A stretch of 9,462 nucleotides of DNA, from assembly GCA_012800565.1 (NCBI GenBank), contig JAAZIZ010000031.1:1-9462 (forward strand), in the 5' to 3' direction. Both the position numbers and the translations under genes were made by a program. Below, piece by piece: positions 1 to 7,472 of this stretch. The DNA is from Lentisphaerota bacterium. GTDB taxonomy: Bacteria > Verrucomicrobiota > Lentisphaeria > Oligosphaerales > Oligosphaeraceae. The notes under the pieces are model-generated. The model had not been told where the DNA came from. It saw nothing but the letters and a program-made list of their open reading frames with translations, and searched no databases. Position 1 is the first letter of the stretch, and every line of letters starts with the position of its first letter.

Positions 1-13
1 CCCGATTTTCGGG
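1..13. other. Short stem-loop at the window edge
   Basis: CCCGA (1-5) and TCGGG (9-13) can pair around a TTT loop. It may be the end of a terminator belonging to a gene outside the window, but the upstream part is cut off and no clear T-tract follows. Confidence 0.2.
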
Positions 14-22
14 GGATTGCAG

Positions 23-176
23 GGGACAACTAGGACGTATGAGACGTAGGGGACGTATGGAGGAGACAATGGGACAATAGGACAAGGGGAGGTGCAATTT
101 TAGTCTCCCGGTCCCATTGTCCCATTAATTCATACGTCCTCTACGTCCCATACGTCGCATACGTCCCATTAATTCA
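23..176. repeat. Imperfect inverted repeat made of 9-bp and 8-bp units
   Basis: The left arm holds three 9-bp units of the type GGGACGTAT (32-40, 41-49, 50-58), followed by 8-bp units GACAATGG, GACAATAG and GACAAGGG (65-88). The right arm is the inverted counterpart: two perfect copies of GTCCCATT (111-126), then four units of the type ATACGTCCC (132-140, 141-149, 150-158, 159-167). Positions 34-59 are complementary to 131-156 at 24 of 26 positions; in RNA one of the two mismatches becomes a G-U pair. Positions 69-78 pair perfectly with 116-125, so the whole can fold as one long hairpin with a 37-nt loop. It lies beyond the stop codon of the minus-strand transporter gene and could end that transcript. 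It contains no gene. The type of element (REP/MITE-like or a structured RNA) cannot be decided here. Confidence 0.85.
121..176 (+). repeat. 12-bp direct repeat CCCATTAATTCA
   Basis: The 12-mer CCCATTAATTCA occurs exactly at 121-132 and 165-176. The two copies bracket the right-hand set of 9-bp units. This suggests a larger composite repeat unit or a boundary of the array. Confidence 0.75.
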
Positions 177-260
177 CCCCCCCATGCATTGCCACTTTAA
201 CCTGCTCTACAGAAGACACATTACCCCAGTGTGGTTGCGATTGGCTCTTGCTCTGCAACT

Positions 261-1148
261 TCAGGCAGGTGAGGTTTGGTCTGCAGGGGCCGGCTTCGTT
301 TTACAGCATTCTCCGAGCATCGCCCCGCCGATGATCAGCAGGGCGCCGATGATTTGTAACGGTGAAAGTGCTTCGCGCAGGAAGATTGCGGCGAAGATGA
401 CTGCCGACACCAGTTCGAGGTAGCCGCAGACAGCGACAGTCTGGGCCGGCAGCTGATTCAAAGAGGAGAAGTACAAAAATCCGCCACCACCGGTATTGAG
501 CACTCCCAGCAGCAGCAGCGGCAGGAGGTCGAGATTGTCCGGCCGGGTGAGATGGCCCTGGCGCAGCAGGGTGAAGAGCAATACCGCCAGAAAGCTGATG
601 CTCATTTGCAGCATGGCGTTTTCCAGTCCGGTGATGCGGCTGGCTTTCTTGTTGCAGATGATCATCAGGGCATAGGTCGCTGCAGACATCAAGCCGCAGA
701 AGATGCCCCATTGGCTCCGCTGTTCCGGCGTAATCTGCCCGTTGACCAGCAGAACTCCGCCGATGACAGCCAGGAAGCCCAGGGTCTTGGTCCAAGTCAG
801 TTTTTCCCGGAACAGCAGCGGTGACAATGCCATCACGATGACTGGCCCGCAGTAATACAGCAACGAGGACAAACTTACGCCGATGTGCCGGTAGGCCTCA
901 AACAGGAACATCCAGCTGGCCGCCATCGCCACACCGGAGCCAATCAGGAAAGCAAACTGCCGTTTTTCCCGCCAAAAGCAGGTCTGCCCTTTACTCAGCT
1001 TGAAAATCGCGGTCAGCAGCAGGGCACCAATGAAAGTACGCCAGAGTACGATTTCATAGCTGGACAACCCGATATAACTGGCGACTATGCCGTTGGAGCC
1101 GAACAGAAGCATCGCCAGAGTGTATTTGACAAAAGCGAGTTTTTTCAT
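261..1148 (-). CDS. DMT superfamily (EamA) transporter
   Basis: This 295-residue protein is an inner-membrane transporter of the drug/metabolite transporter superfamily, usually ten transmembrane helices in two EamA repeats. The two repeats are visible at about residues 8-135 and 148-278. Each ends in the family pattern of a hydrophobic helix followed by a short charged turn: FREKLT near 113-118 and LREALS near 257-262, each then followed by a last Gly-rich helix. The helices are rich in Leu, Ile, Ala and Gly with few charges, and the C-terminal tail (from about 281) is short and polar. Length is normal for the family. The start at 1148 gives a proper first helix after MKK, although no strong Shine-Dalgarno sequence precedes it. 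The substrate is unknown; relatives export amino acids, metabolites or drugs. It is divergent from zwf, and nothing links the two functionally. Confidence 0.9.
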   Translation of the reverse strand: MKKLAFVKYTLAMLLFGSNGIVASYIGLSSYEIVLWRTFIGALLLTAIFKLSKGQTCFWREKRQFAFLIGSGVAMAASWMFLFEAYRHIGVSLSSLLYYCGPVIVMALSPLLFREKLTWTKTLGFLAVIGGVLLVNGQITPEQRSQWGIFCGLMSAATYALMIICNKKASRITGLENAMLQMSISFLAVLLFTLLRQGHLTRPDNLDLLPLLLLGVLNTGGGGFLYFSSLNQLPAQTVAVCGYLELVSAVIFAAIFLREALSPLQIIGALLIIGGAMLGECCKTKPAPADQTSPA

Positions 1149-1227
1149 GATCTTGGCAGTATCGGACTGGGCAGGCTGCAGGAATAGCTCAGAACAAGTA
1201 ACGGCGCTGCCATAAATAATCTGCAGG

Positions 1228-1238
1228 TATAATATAAT
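1228..1238 (+). promoter_or_regulatory. Overlapping -10-like boxes upstream of zwf
   Basis: Two overlapping TATAAT hexamers occupy 1228-1233 and 1233-1238, in the right direction for zwf. No convincing -35 hexamer lies 16-18 bp upstream, so this is only a candidate. It would give a leader of roughly 130-145 nt. Confidence 0.35.
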
Positions 1239-1260
1239 GCCGGAACAGAATCTTGAAGTA
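1232..1260 (-). promoter_or_regulatory. Candidate promoter for the DMT transporter gene
   Basis: On the minus strand, TTCAAG and TATTAT are separated by 17 bp. The -10-like part overlaps the plus-strand TATAAT boxes, so the two divergent genes would have back-to-back promoters. The -35 match is moderate only. Confidence 0.3.
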
Positions 1261-1301
1261 CATTATAACTTTAGACACGAGACCTGGGTTTTACCGGTGA
1301 C

Positions 1302-1343
1302 GCTCTGCCGCCTGTGGCAGGCCATAGCCAGCCCGGTCAGAGC
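1302..1343 (+). other. Nested stem-loop in the zwf leader
   Basis: GCTCTG (1302-1307) can pair with CAGAGC (1338-1343). Inside lies a second hairpin, GCCTG (1310-1314) with CAGGC (1318-1322) around a 3-nt loop. It sits in the presumed 5' untranslated region, about 35 nt before the start codon. It matches no riboswitch class that I recognise and could be chance pairing in GC-rich DNA. Confidence 0.3.
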
Positions 1344-1378
1344 AGCAATTCACAGCCTGTTGGCGAGGAGAACGGAAT

Positions 1379-2848
1379 ATGGAACCACGGAACTACTGGC
1401 GAGGGGGACTCTGCGTGGAGGTCAGCTCTGCGCCGGGCAGTCTGATTATTTTTGGTGCCTCGGGTGATTTGGCCAAGCGGAAGCTTTTTCCGGCGCTGTA
1501 CAGCCTGCATCAGCGCAGCCTGCTGCACGAGACCTCGCGGATCATCGGCATCGGACGCACTCAATATACCAGTGAATCCTTCCGGGAATGGCTGAGGCCG
1601 GCTTTTGCCGGTGAGTCAACCCGGTTCCTGGAGCATGTCGAGTATCTCGCGGGAGATTATGGCAGCGCAGAGTTGTACCAGTCGCTGGACCGGATTCTGG
1701 AGGAATATGAGCAGCGCAGCGGCTTCCCCTCTCAGCGCACTTATTATCTGGCGTTGCCGACCACCCTGTACCAGACCGTGATTGAGAATTTGTCCGGCGC
1801 CGGAATGCTGTCCGCTTCAGACCAGGAGCAGTCCTGGCGGCACCTGGTGCTGGAAAAACCATTCGGACGGGATTTTGACTCCGCCCGGGAACTCGATCTG
1901 TGGCTGCATAAATATCTCCGTGAGGAGCAGATTTACCGCATCGACCATTACCTTGGCAAGGATACCGTGCAGAATATCCTGATGCTGCGCTTCGCCAACC
2001 GGATTTTCGAGCCATTGTGGAATGCGAACTACATCGATCATGTGCAGGTCACGGCTGAGGAGAGTATCGGGGTCGGCAACCGGGCCGGGTATTTCGATTC
2101 CTTCGGATTGCTGCGCGATATGTTCCAGAACCATTTGCTGGAAATGCTCTCACTGGTGGCCATAGAACCGCCGGTATCATTTGCCGCGGATGCGGTCCGC
2201 GACGAAAAACGGAAGCTGATTGAGTCCATCCGTCCTTTCGAGCTCAGCCGCCTGGGTGCTGAGGTGGTCCGCGGGCAGTACGAAGGATACCGTTCCGAGC
2301 CTGGGGTCGCAGGCGATTCCAGTACCGAGACCTATACTGCGATGCGCCTGCAGATCGACAACTGGCGCTGGAAAGGTGTGCCGTTCTACTTGCGGGCCGG
2401 CAAGAAACTTGCCGCCAAACGCACTGAAATCGCCATTGTGTTCAAACCAGTTCCGCATTCGATCTTTGCACCTCTGACCACAGAAATGCTGGGACAAAAT
2501 ATGCTGGTCTTGAAAATCCAGCCTGATGAGGGCATGGAACTGGTCATCCAGGCCAAACAACCGGGACCGAAACTCTGTATGGGTGAACTGGGCTTGAATT
2601 TCCGCTATGCCGACCTGCCCGGAGGCTGCTGCTTCGAAGCCTACGAAAGGCTGCTGCTGGATGCCATGCTCGGCGACCAGACCCTGTTCATCCGCAGCGA
2701 TATTATCGCCGCCAGCTGGAGACTGTTCACACCTGTGCTGCAGAACTGGGAGCAGTACTGCGAACTGCATCCTTACCAGCCCGGCAGCAATGGCCCCGCA
2801 GCCGCCGCCAAACTGCTGCAGGCCGATAAACGCGCCTGGAGAGCATAG
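1379..2848 (+). CDS. zwf: Glucose-6-phosphate 1-dehydrogenase
   Basis: The enzyme oxidises glucose 6-phosphate to 6-phosphogluconolactone with NAD(P)+, the entry step of the oxidative pentose phosphate pathway, in the cytoplasm. The 489-residue protein has a full set of family marks. The Rossmann motif GASGDLAKRK is at residues 26-35, EKPFG at 159-163, and the substrate-binding RIDHYLGK at 187-194. The NH pair at 251-252 should include the catalytic base (H252), and RAGKKL at 339-344 carries a substrate lysine. Length is normal. The ATG at 1379 has GAGGAG eight bases upstream. An in-frame GTG at 1415, also after a purine-rich stretch, would remove 12 residues and cannot be excluded, because homologues often start close to the Rossmann strand. 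No gnd or pgl gene lies next to it, so it appears to be a single-gene unit. Confidence 0.97.
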   Translation: MEPRNYWRGGLCVEVSSAPGSLIIFGASGDLAKRKLFPALYSLHQRSLLHETSRIIGIGRTQYTSESFREWLRPAFAGESTRFLEHVEYLAGDYGSAELYQSLDRILEEYEQRSGFPSQRTYYLALPTTLYQTVIENLSGAGMLSASDQEQSWRHLVLEKPFGRDFDSARELDLWLHKYLREEQIYRIDHYLGKDTVQNILMLRFANRIFEPLWNANYIDHVQVTAEESIGVGNRAGYFDSFGLLRDMFQNHLLEMLSLVAIEPPVSFAADAVRDEKRKLIESIRPFELSRLGAEVVRGQYEGYRSEPGVAGDSSTETYTAMRLQIDNWRWKGVPFYLRAGKKLAAKRTEIAIVFKPVPHSIFAPLTTEMLGQNMLVLKIQPDEGMELVIQAKQPGPKLCMGELGLNFRYADLPGGCCFEAYERLLLDAMLGDQTLFIRSDIIAASWRLFTPVLQNWEQYCELHPYQPGSNGPAAAAKLLQADKRAWRA

Positions 2849-2941
2849 GCGGGAGGAAACGCGGCAACGCTGGGGACCGCACCGGAGGTGCTGACATAGG
2901 TTAACCGTGGGTGAGCAGCACGCAGCGCTGTGAACCCACGG
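2849..2941 (+). terminator. Hairpins downstream of zwf, without a U-tract
   Basis: Two hairpins follow the zwf stop codon. The first is GCACC/GGTGC (2879-2883 with 2887-2891, 3-nt loop). The second is CCGTGGGT (2905-2912) with ACCCACGG (2934-2941), continued inside by CAGC (2916-2919) with GCTG (2927-2930). No T-run follows either one. They may end the zwf transcript or protect its 3' end, but they are not canonical intrinsic terminators. Confidence 0.4.
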
Positions 2942-3009
2942 GCGGCACTGCTGGAGAGTGACCGATTACTCGAACTCCAAGGTATGGGGATGAATTTGTG
3001 TCTGTGGAA

Positions 3010-3038
3010 TTGCATATCTCCATTTGAATGACTATAAT
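3010..3038 (+). promoter_or_regulatory. Sigma70-type promoter for the TIM-barrel gene
   Basis: TTGCAT (3010-3015) and a perfect TATAAT (3033-3038) are separated by 17 bp. Transcription would start near 3045 and give a leader of about 130 nt before the start codon at 3178. The leader contains a possible CCGGCA/TGCCGG stem (3089-3094 with 3113-3118). This is the best promoter match in the window, and it shows that the gene is transcribed separately from zwf. Apart from this promoter, its leader and the hairpins at 2879-2941, I see nothing in the gene-free stretch 2849-3177. Confidence 0.6.
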
Positions 3039-3177
3039 TATAGCGCGGCAGGAGCAGTACGGGCAATTCTGTTTGATATTCTGTCCCGCCGGCATCGTTT
3101 ACTGGGTGAATGTGCCGGGTACTGCTGTCCTGCCTGGCCGAGGTGATAATAATATCCACATCTGTGAGGGTAAAGAA

Positions 3178-3990
3178 ATGCTGTTGCCAACGGTTGATTT
3201 TTGTGGCCTGCGCCTGACCAGGCTGCTGCTGGGCGCCAATCCTTTCGGCGGCTTCAGCCACCAGAATAGCGCCCGTGACGAAGCTATGCGCTCCTGGCAT
3301 ACACCGGAACGGATTCTGGAAACCTGGGATAGGGCGTGGAAAGCCGGAATCAATACTTTCGTGACCAACAACGAGACCAAGCATGTCATTGAGACTACTG
3401 AGAAATATCTGTCCGGCGGCGGTCCGATGCAATGGATCGCCCAAGTATCCTACCGGACTTATGACAGCATGGAACAGTCCATTGACCGTGCCGCGGCTAT
3501 CGGCTGCCGGGCGTTATATTTTCATGGCGGACTGGTCGACGAGCTGTTCTCCCGCCGCGATGTCAATTGCATCCGGCGCTGGGTCGAATATGGCAAACGC
3601 AAAGGCTTCCCGGTCGGTGTGGCCGCCCATAATCTGCAGGCGCATGAATGGGTTAATGATTTGCAGATAGTCGATTTCCACGCCGTGCCGTTCTTCAATT
3701 GCGGCAGCGTCCATCATCGCAGCGGAGGTGAGAGATTCCAGCTCGAAGATGTATTTCAGGCCACGGCGCTGATTCGCGCTCTGCCCCGGCCCTGCATCGC
3801 TTACAAAATCCTCGGCGCAGGCCGCATCGATCCGTTTATGGGCTTTGATTACGCACTGCGCAATATCAAGGCCGGCGATGTTATCAACGTAGGCATGAAC
3901 CGCCTCGACAATGACCGGATGGTGGAGGAAAATGTCGCCCTGACCGCCCGTCTGCTGGGCGTTGAGCAAGAGCCGGCGACTACACCCTGA
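3178..3990 (+). CDS. Uncharacterised TIM-barrel-like protein
   Basis: This 270-residue protein has no signal peptide and is probably cytoplasmic. It has the rhythm of a TIM barrel: short hydrophobic strands ending in polar residues, alternating with helices. Conserved-looking motifs are GANPFGGFSH (19-28), GINT (57-60), YFHGG (114-118), VAAHNL (148-153), DFHAVPFFNCG (166-176), AYKILGAGRI (208-217) and GMNRLDND (239-246). H116, H151, H168 and K210 fall at the ends of successive predicted strands, where barrel enzymes keep their active site. The late KILGAGRI part recalls aldo-keto reductase-like barrels. I have a general memory of similar unannotated proteins in Planctomycetes and Lentisphaerae but cannot name a reaction. 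ATG 3178 is chosen because GAGGG ends seven bases before it. The reading frame is open back to 3028, but that ATG overlaps the promoter. Confidence 0.85.
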   Translation: MLLPTVDFCGLRLTRLLLGANPFGGFSHQNSARDEAMRSWHTPERILETWDRAWKAGINTFVTNNETKHVIETTEKYLSGGGPMQWIAQVSYRTYDSMEQSIDRAAAIGCRALYFHGGLVDELFSRRDVNCIRRWVEYGKRKGFPVGVAAHNLQAHEWVNDLQIVDFHAVPFFNCGSVHHRSGGERFQLEDVFQATALIRALPRPCIAYKILGAGRIDPFMGFDYALRNIKAGDVINVGMNRLDNDRMVEENVALTARLLGVEQEPATTP

Positions 3991-4027
3991 CCGCCCGTGC
4001 CGGAATTGCACCCGGGGCAGTCAGGGT
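3984..4027. terminator. Hairpin shared by two convergent genes
   Basis: ACCCTGACCGCCC (3984-3996) pairs with GGGCAGTCAGGGT (4015-4027) with one mismatch in 13. GTGC (3997-4000) and GCAC (4008-4011) extend the stem after a small bulge. The left arm includes the stop codon of the TIM-barrel gene (TGA 3988-3990), and the right arm ends 13 bases before the last base of the stop codon of the beta-helix gene on the other strand. A hairpin works on both strands, so it is well placed to end both transcripts. No T-tract follows in either direction. Confidence 0.6.
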
Positions 4028-4039
4028 CGCCTGCAAGAG

Positions 4040-7000
4040 TTATTTCTTCTCCTGAACAATGCCGCTGAAGCGCGAAGCGTCTGCGCCGATATTCTGGCCG
4101 TCACGGCCGCTGCCGCGGGTCGGTGACTCGGGCTTCAGACTGAAATCGCTGCCGCGCTGGTCGGTGAACTGCGGGTCTGCGAAGAGGCCGTGCGCTTCAA
4201 TGCCATAACGGCTGCGGGTTTCTTCCAGATCGGCGGACATATCTTTTTGCATGACCTGCCACGGCGCGGACCAGCGTTCACCACCGCCGCCGAAGCCGTA
4301 TATCTTTTGCCTCGGACAGACTTCCGCAGTATGCCAGTACAGGTTATAGTCAGAGTAGATGTTCGGCCCGTGGGTTCCCGTACTGATCGCTGGAGAATGA
4401 TGGTTGCTGGCCACATTTGAGTAGATGTTGTTGTACATCTCAACCTTTGCCTCCGGGCCGCAGCCGCTGTGGATGGCGTTGATCCCGATGCCATGGAAAG
4501 TATTGTTGTAATATTTCAGATTGTCACCGGCTGAAACCCAAATGCCGTGAAAGCCGGAGTGAAAAATGCAATTCCGGACCGTCAGGCCGTTGACACCGAC
4601 ACCCCGCAGCTGGACGTTGGCACAGGCACCGCGACCAGGCGTGCGATTGCGGTCGAAAAAACAGTTCTGCACAGTGATATTGCTGACATCAGTCAGGCTC
4701 AGAGAAGTGCAGTTGGAAGTGTAATAGACATCCGTGAACATCAGCCCATCAATGGTGATATCGCTGACCTGGTTGAGACGGAGCTGGGAATCAAAAATCC
4801 GCTGCGCACTCAGGCGCACCAGTCCCGGCTGCTCGCCTTTCAGGGTCAAACCATCGACATATACCTCCAGCATCTCAGGATAAATCCCGGCAGCAATCTG
4901 CACGGTGTCACCGCGACGGGCGGCCAGCAGCGCAGCAGAGATGGTTTTTTTAGCCGTCTGGGGAGAGAGTCCGTCCTGGCTGTCCTGCCCAGTTGCAGCG
5001 GCTACGAACAGCGTACGGGGCTGAGGTTGTTCCTGGGCCGGGGTGGTGAAAGACAATTTGGTTCTTTGCACCGCGGTCCGGTTCCGGTCCCGGAAGACCA
5101 GTTCAAGCTGATATTTGCTTTCCGGCTGCAGTCCGCGCAGGCAGTATGAGTTCTGGGTTACCGCAAAAATGCCTTGCCGGAGATGCTGCTGGTGAACTTT
5201 CTTTTTGCTGTCGCTCTCCAGGCAGATTATATCTACATCGGCGTATTCATAAGGCGTCGACCAGCGGATCAGGGCGCGGTCCGACAAGACCATCGCCATT
5301 TCCAGGTTTTCCACGGTCAGGTCAGCGGTAGGGGGCAGAGGGCCACGGGCGCCGATGCTGGTATTGCCCAGGCCGGCAAAGCGCAGGCGGCTTTTGTCCG
5401 GCAAGCGGTAATCGGGGCTGAGCTCGACTGCGGCTTGAAAACTCGGCCAGGCTTCAGTTACCGACTGCTGCCAGGACTGCAATGCGGCTGTGGCCGCAGT
5501 TCCGCTGAAGCAGTTGTTCTCGCTGCAGATACTGCCAGCTTTGACAGCCAGTGCCGGCTGGGACATGATGAACAGGTTGTTACGCAGCACTGCCCGTTCC
5601 GGGGTGGCGCTGATTTTGCAATTGTCCAGGAAGGTATTGTTGAGCAGTTCCAGGCGGGTACCGGTTGCAGTCAGACTGCCGGCGCTGAAAACGCAGTTCT
5701 CAAAACGGCAGTTCCCATTCTGGGCGGACAGCTGGGAATCGCGCCATACGAGATCACTGAATTTTATTTTGCCCGTACCGGAAAGATTGATTTCCCCGCC
5801 GTTCAGGACTACCTCACCGTCGCCAGCGGAGGTGAGGTGCAGTTCGGTCGCGCAGTTCAGGTTGATGCGCTCCTGATAGGTTCCTGCCGCCAGGTAGATG
5901 GTATCCGGCAACGTTCCTTGCAAGGCTGCCGCCAGAGTGGTGAAAGCCTTTTCCGGCAGGGTACCGTCGCCGCCGGCGGCAGCTTGGGGATTGACAAACA
6001 GGATTTTTGTGGCTTCAGGCAAGGCGCCGGAGCCCAGATGGGGGCTGTCCGGCAGCAGTCGGTAGTCATGCTTGGCGATATTGGCGAAGCGTGCAGCTGC
6101 GATTTCATCCGATTTCAGACTCAGATTGTCGGCAATTTCGGGATTGTATTCCTTGCCGCTGGCAGAGGTACCGATGTACAGACTGCCGCCGACGATGGTG
6201 TTGCCGATGAGATGACCAGGCTTCTCCGGCGCGGCATAGATGTTGGGGGAGCCGCCGACCAGAATATTCCCCCGCATTTCCAGATTCGCGACCCCGCCTT
6301 TGCAGCGCATGACACCGTATCTGCGGGCGTTGTCGGTGGAGATTACCAGGTTGTTCAGAAACTGCAAGTTAGTGGCGTCATCGCCGCCGCCATAGCGGTT
6401 CATGTTGAAAGGGTGCCCTTCGGTGGCCGAGCTTTGTCCGGTGAAAGGCTGGCAGGGGCCGTTGTCTATCAGGGTGTTGTTGCGTACCAGAACCCGCTGG
6501 AAATGGCTGCCGACCTGGAGCCCGGCTCCGACTACCCGGAACACACGGTTGTCTTCCAGTACTGCATCGGTGAGCCGCCAGCTGGCTTTCAGGCCATTGG
6601 TCGTGCCATAGACGGTGTTGCGGCGAAACGCACAGAAAGTGGCGTTGGTGCCGACGCGCATAATCCGTCCCCCGGCAGCATGGAAAGCGATCTCGAATCC
6701 CTCGAAAGACAGATGATCACCCGACAAACGTATTCCGTTGGACCAGCGCTTGAGTTTGCTGGAGTCAGCGTCAAGGGTGGCAGGCTGCCCATCCAGGTTA
6801 TAGGGTACGACTACGATTCCCGCATCAGCTGGGTTGCCACCATCGCGGGTATGCAGTCGCAGCGTGGCTTTTTCCCGATCGTAGAAGAAAGAACCCGGCA
6901 GGACATCAAGCAGTGCGGGGGAGAGCAGCTCAAGGTAGCGGTCCAGAGTAGCCCGTTCGAACAGTATATTGACCGGATACGGGAATGCGGCCTCATAGAT

Positions 7001-7345
7001 AAAGCGGTTGCCTTCCTCCTTGCGCCATTCATTCACGTCCCAGCCCCAAGTCAGCAACGCGGTCTCATCCGGTGCAGCCCGGAAGATGATCGGATTCTCG
7101 GCGGTGCCGGAGGCCTCAATCGCCACCTGCTCGCGGTAGATTCCGCCTCGGACCAGCACCAGATCACCGGCCTGGACCACTTTCGCTGCCTGGCTGATGC
7201 TCCGGAAAGGCGTGTCCGGCGACAGTCCGTCATTGCTGTCCGAGCCGGCAGGTGAGACATGCAGCACCCGCAAGGGTTGAGCCGCAGTTGCATTGAGTGC
7301 AAAAATGCCCAGCATGCAGGCAAAACAAACCATTCTTGTGAACAT
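4040..7345 (-). CDS. Secreted three-module parallel beta-helix protein with FnIII-like domain
   Basis: The 1101-residue product begins with a signal peptide (about 1-21, cleavage after ALNATA), so it is exported. Three modules follow, each opening with a DUF1565-like segment: HVSPAGSDSNDG to GIYRE (29-72), FVNPQ to GTYQE (450-492), and FVAAATGQDSQDG to GIYPE (780-824). Each closes with a D(Y/F)xL-type end: HDYRLLPDSP near 426, PDYRL near 644, SDFSLKPESP near 1066. Between lie beta-helix coils with Asn ladders (NNT at 289, 569 and 947). Module 1 carries an extra non-helical insert (about 100-180). A fibronectin type III-like domain (673-770; IRWSTP, LRGLQPESKYQLEL, LSFTTP) separates modules 2 and 3. 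Such proteins often bind or cleave polysaccharides (pectate-lyase-like), but no catalytic set is recognisable. ATG 7345 follows AGGAG by eight bases; the upstream in-frame ATG 7471 would bury the signal peptide. Confidence 0.9.
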   Translation of the reverse strand: MFTRMVCFACMLGIFALNATAAQPLRVLHVSPAGSDSNDGLSPDTPFRSISQAAKVVQAGDLVLVRGGIYREQVAIEASGTAENPIIFRAAPDETALLTWGWDVNEWRKEEGNRFIYEAAFPYPVNILFERATLDRYLELLSPALLDVLPGSFFYDREKATLRLHTRDGGNPADAGIVVVPYNLDGQPATLDADSSKLKRWSNGIRLSGDHLSFEGFEIAFHAAGGRIMRVGTNATFCAFRRNTVYGTTNGLKASWRLTDAVLEDNRVFRVVGAGLQVGSHFQRVLVRNNTLIDNGPCQPFTGQSSATEGHPFNMNRYGGGDDATNLQFLNNLVISTDNARRYGVMRCKGGVANLEMRGNILVGGSPNIYAAPEKPGHLIGNTIVGGSLYIGTSASGKEYNPEIADNLSLKSDEIAAARFANIAKHDYRLLPDSPHLGSGALPEATKILFVNPQAAAGGDGTLPEKAFTTLAAALQGTLPDTIYLAAGTYQERINLNCATELHLTSAGDGEVVLNGGEINLSGTGKIKFSDLVWRDSQLSAQNGNCRFENCVFSAGSLTATGTRLELLNNTFLDNCKISATPERAVLRNNLFIMSQPALAVKAGSICSENNCFSGTAATAALQSWQQSVTEAWPSFQAAVELSPDYRLPDKSRLRFAGLGNTSIGARGPLPPTADLTVENLEMAMVLSDRALIRWSTPYEYADVDIICLESDSKKKVHQQHLRQGIFAVTQNSYCLRGLQPESKYQLELVFRDRNRTAVQRTKLSFTTPAQEQPQPRTLFVAAATGQDSQDGLSPQTAKKTISAALLAARRGDTVQIAAGIYPEMLEVYVDGLTLKGEQPGLVRLSAQRIFDSQLRLNQVSDITIDGLMFTDVYYTSNCTSLSLTDVSNITVQNCFFDRNRTPGRGACANVQLRGVGVNGLTVRNCIFHSGFHGIWVSAGDNLKYYNNTFHGIGINAIHSGCGPEAKVEMYNNIYSNVASNHHSPAISTGTHGPNIYSDYNLYWHTAEVCPRQKIYGFGGGGERWSAPWQVMQKDMSADLEETRSRYGIEAHGLFADPQFTDQRGSDFSLKPESPTRGSGRDGQNIGADASRFSGIVQEKK

Positions 7346-7472
7346 TATACATTCTCCTATCACTTGGTGACGCACACGATTAATTGCCGTCGGGAAGCAA
7401 TGACGATGGTGCCGGAAAAAATCCGTAAAACAAAAACTTAACACTGATTTGCCAATTTTCCAGTCAGGCATT

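Noticed and set aside
23..176. CRISPR array
   Set aside because: Units are 8-9 bp, directly adjacent, degenerate and inverted in the second half; there are no spacers and no cas genes.
181..260. Intrinsic terminator directly after the transporter gene
   Set aside because: Only a GTTGC/GCAAC pairing with a 16-nt loop and a weak ACAC/GTGT pairing are visible, with no U-tract; the large inverted repeat beyond is a better candidate.
184..423. Short plus-strand frame of 79 codons
   Set aside because: Overlaps the end of the transporter gene on the other strand, has no ribosome binding site and no recognisable motif.
3028..3177. Upstream start for the TIM-barrel protein (50 more residues)
   Set aside because: This ATG lies within the TTGCAT/TATAAT promoter, the added residues look non-coding, and ATG 3178 has a well-spaced GAGGG.
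5174..7255. A 693-codon open frame on the plus strand opposite the beta-helix gene
   Set aside because: It is Gly/Ala/Gln/Val-rich with no recognisable domain. The opposite strand encodes a signal peptide, repeated domain motifs and a good ribosome binding site; long antisense frames are common in GC-rich genes.
7346..7471. Upstream start for the beta-helix protein (42 more residues)
   Set aside because: It would place a charged, His-rich stretch before the signal peptide; ATG 7345 has AGGAG at ideal distance.
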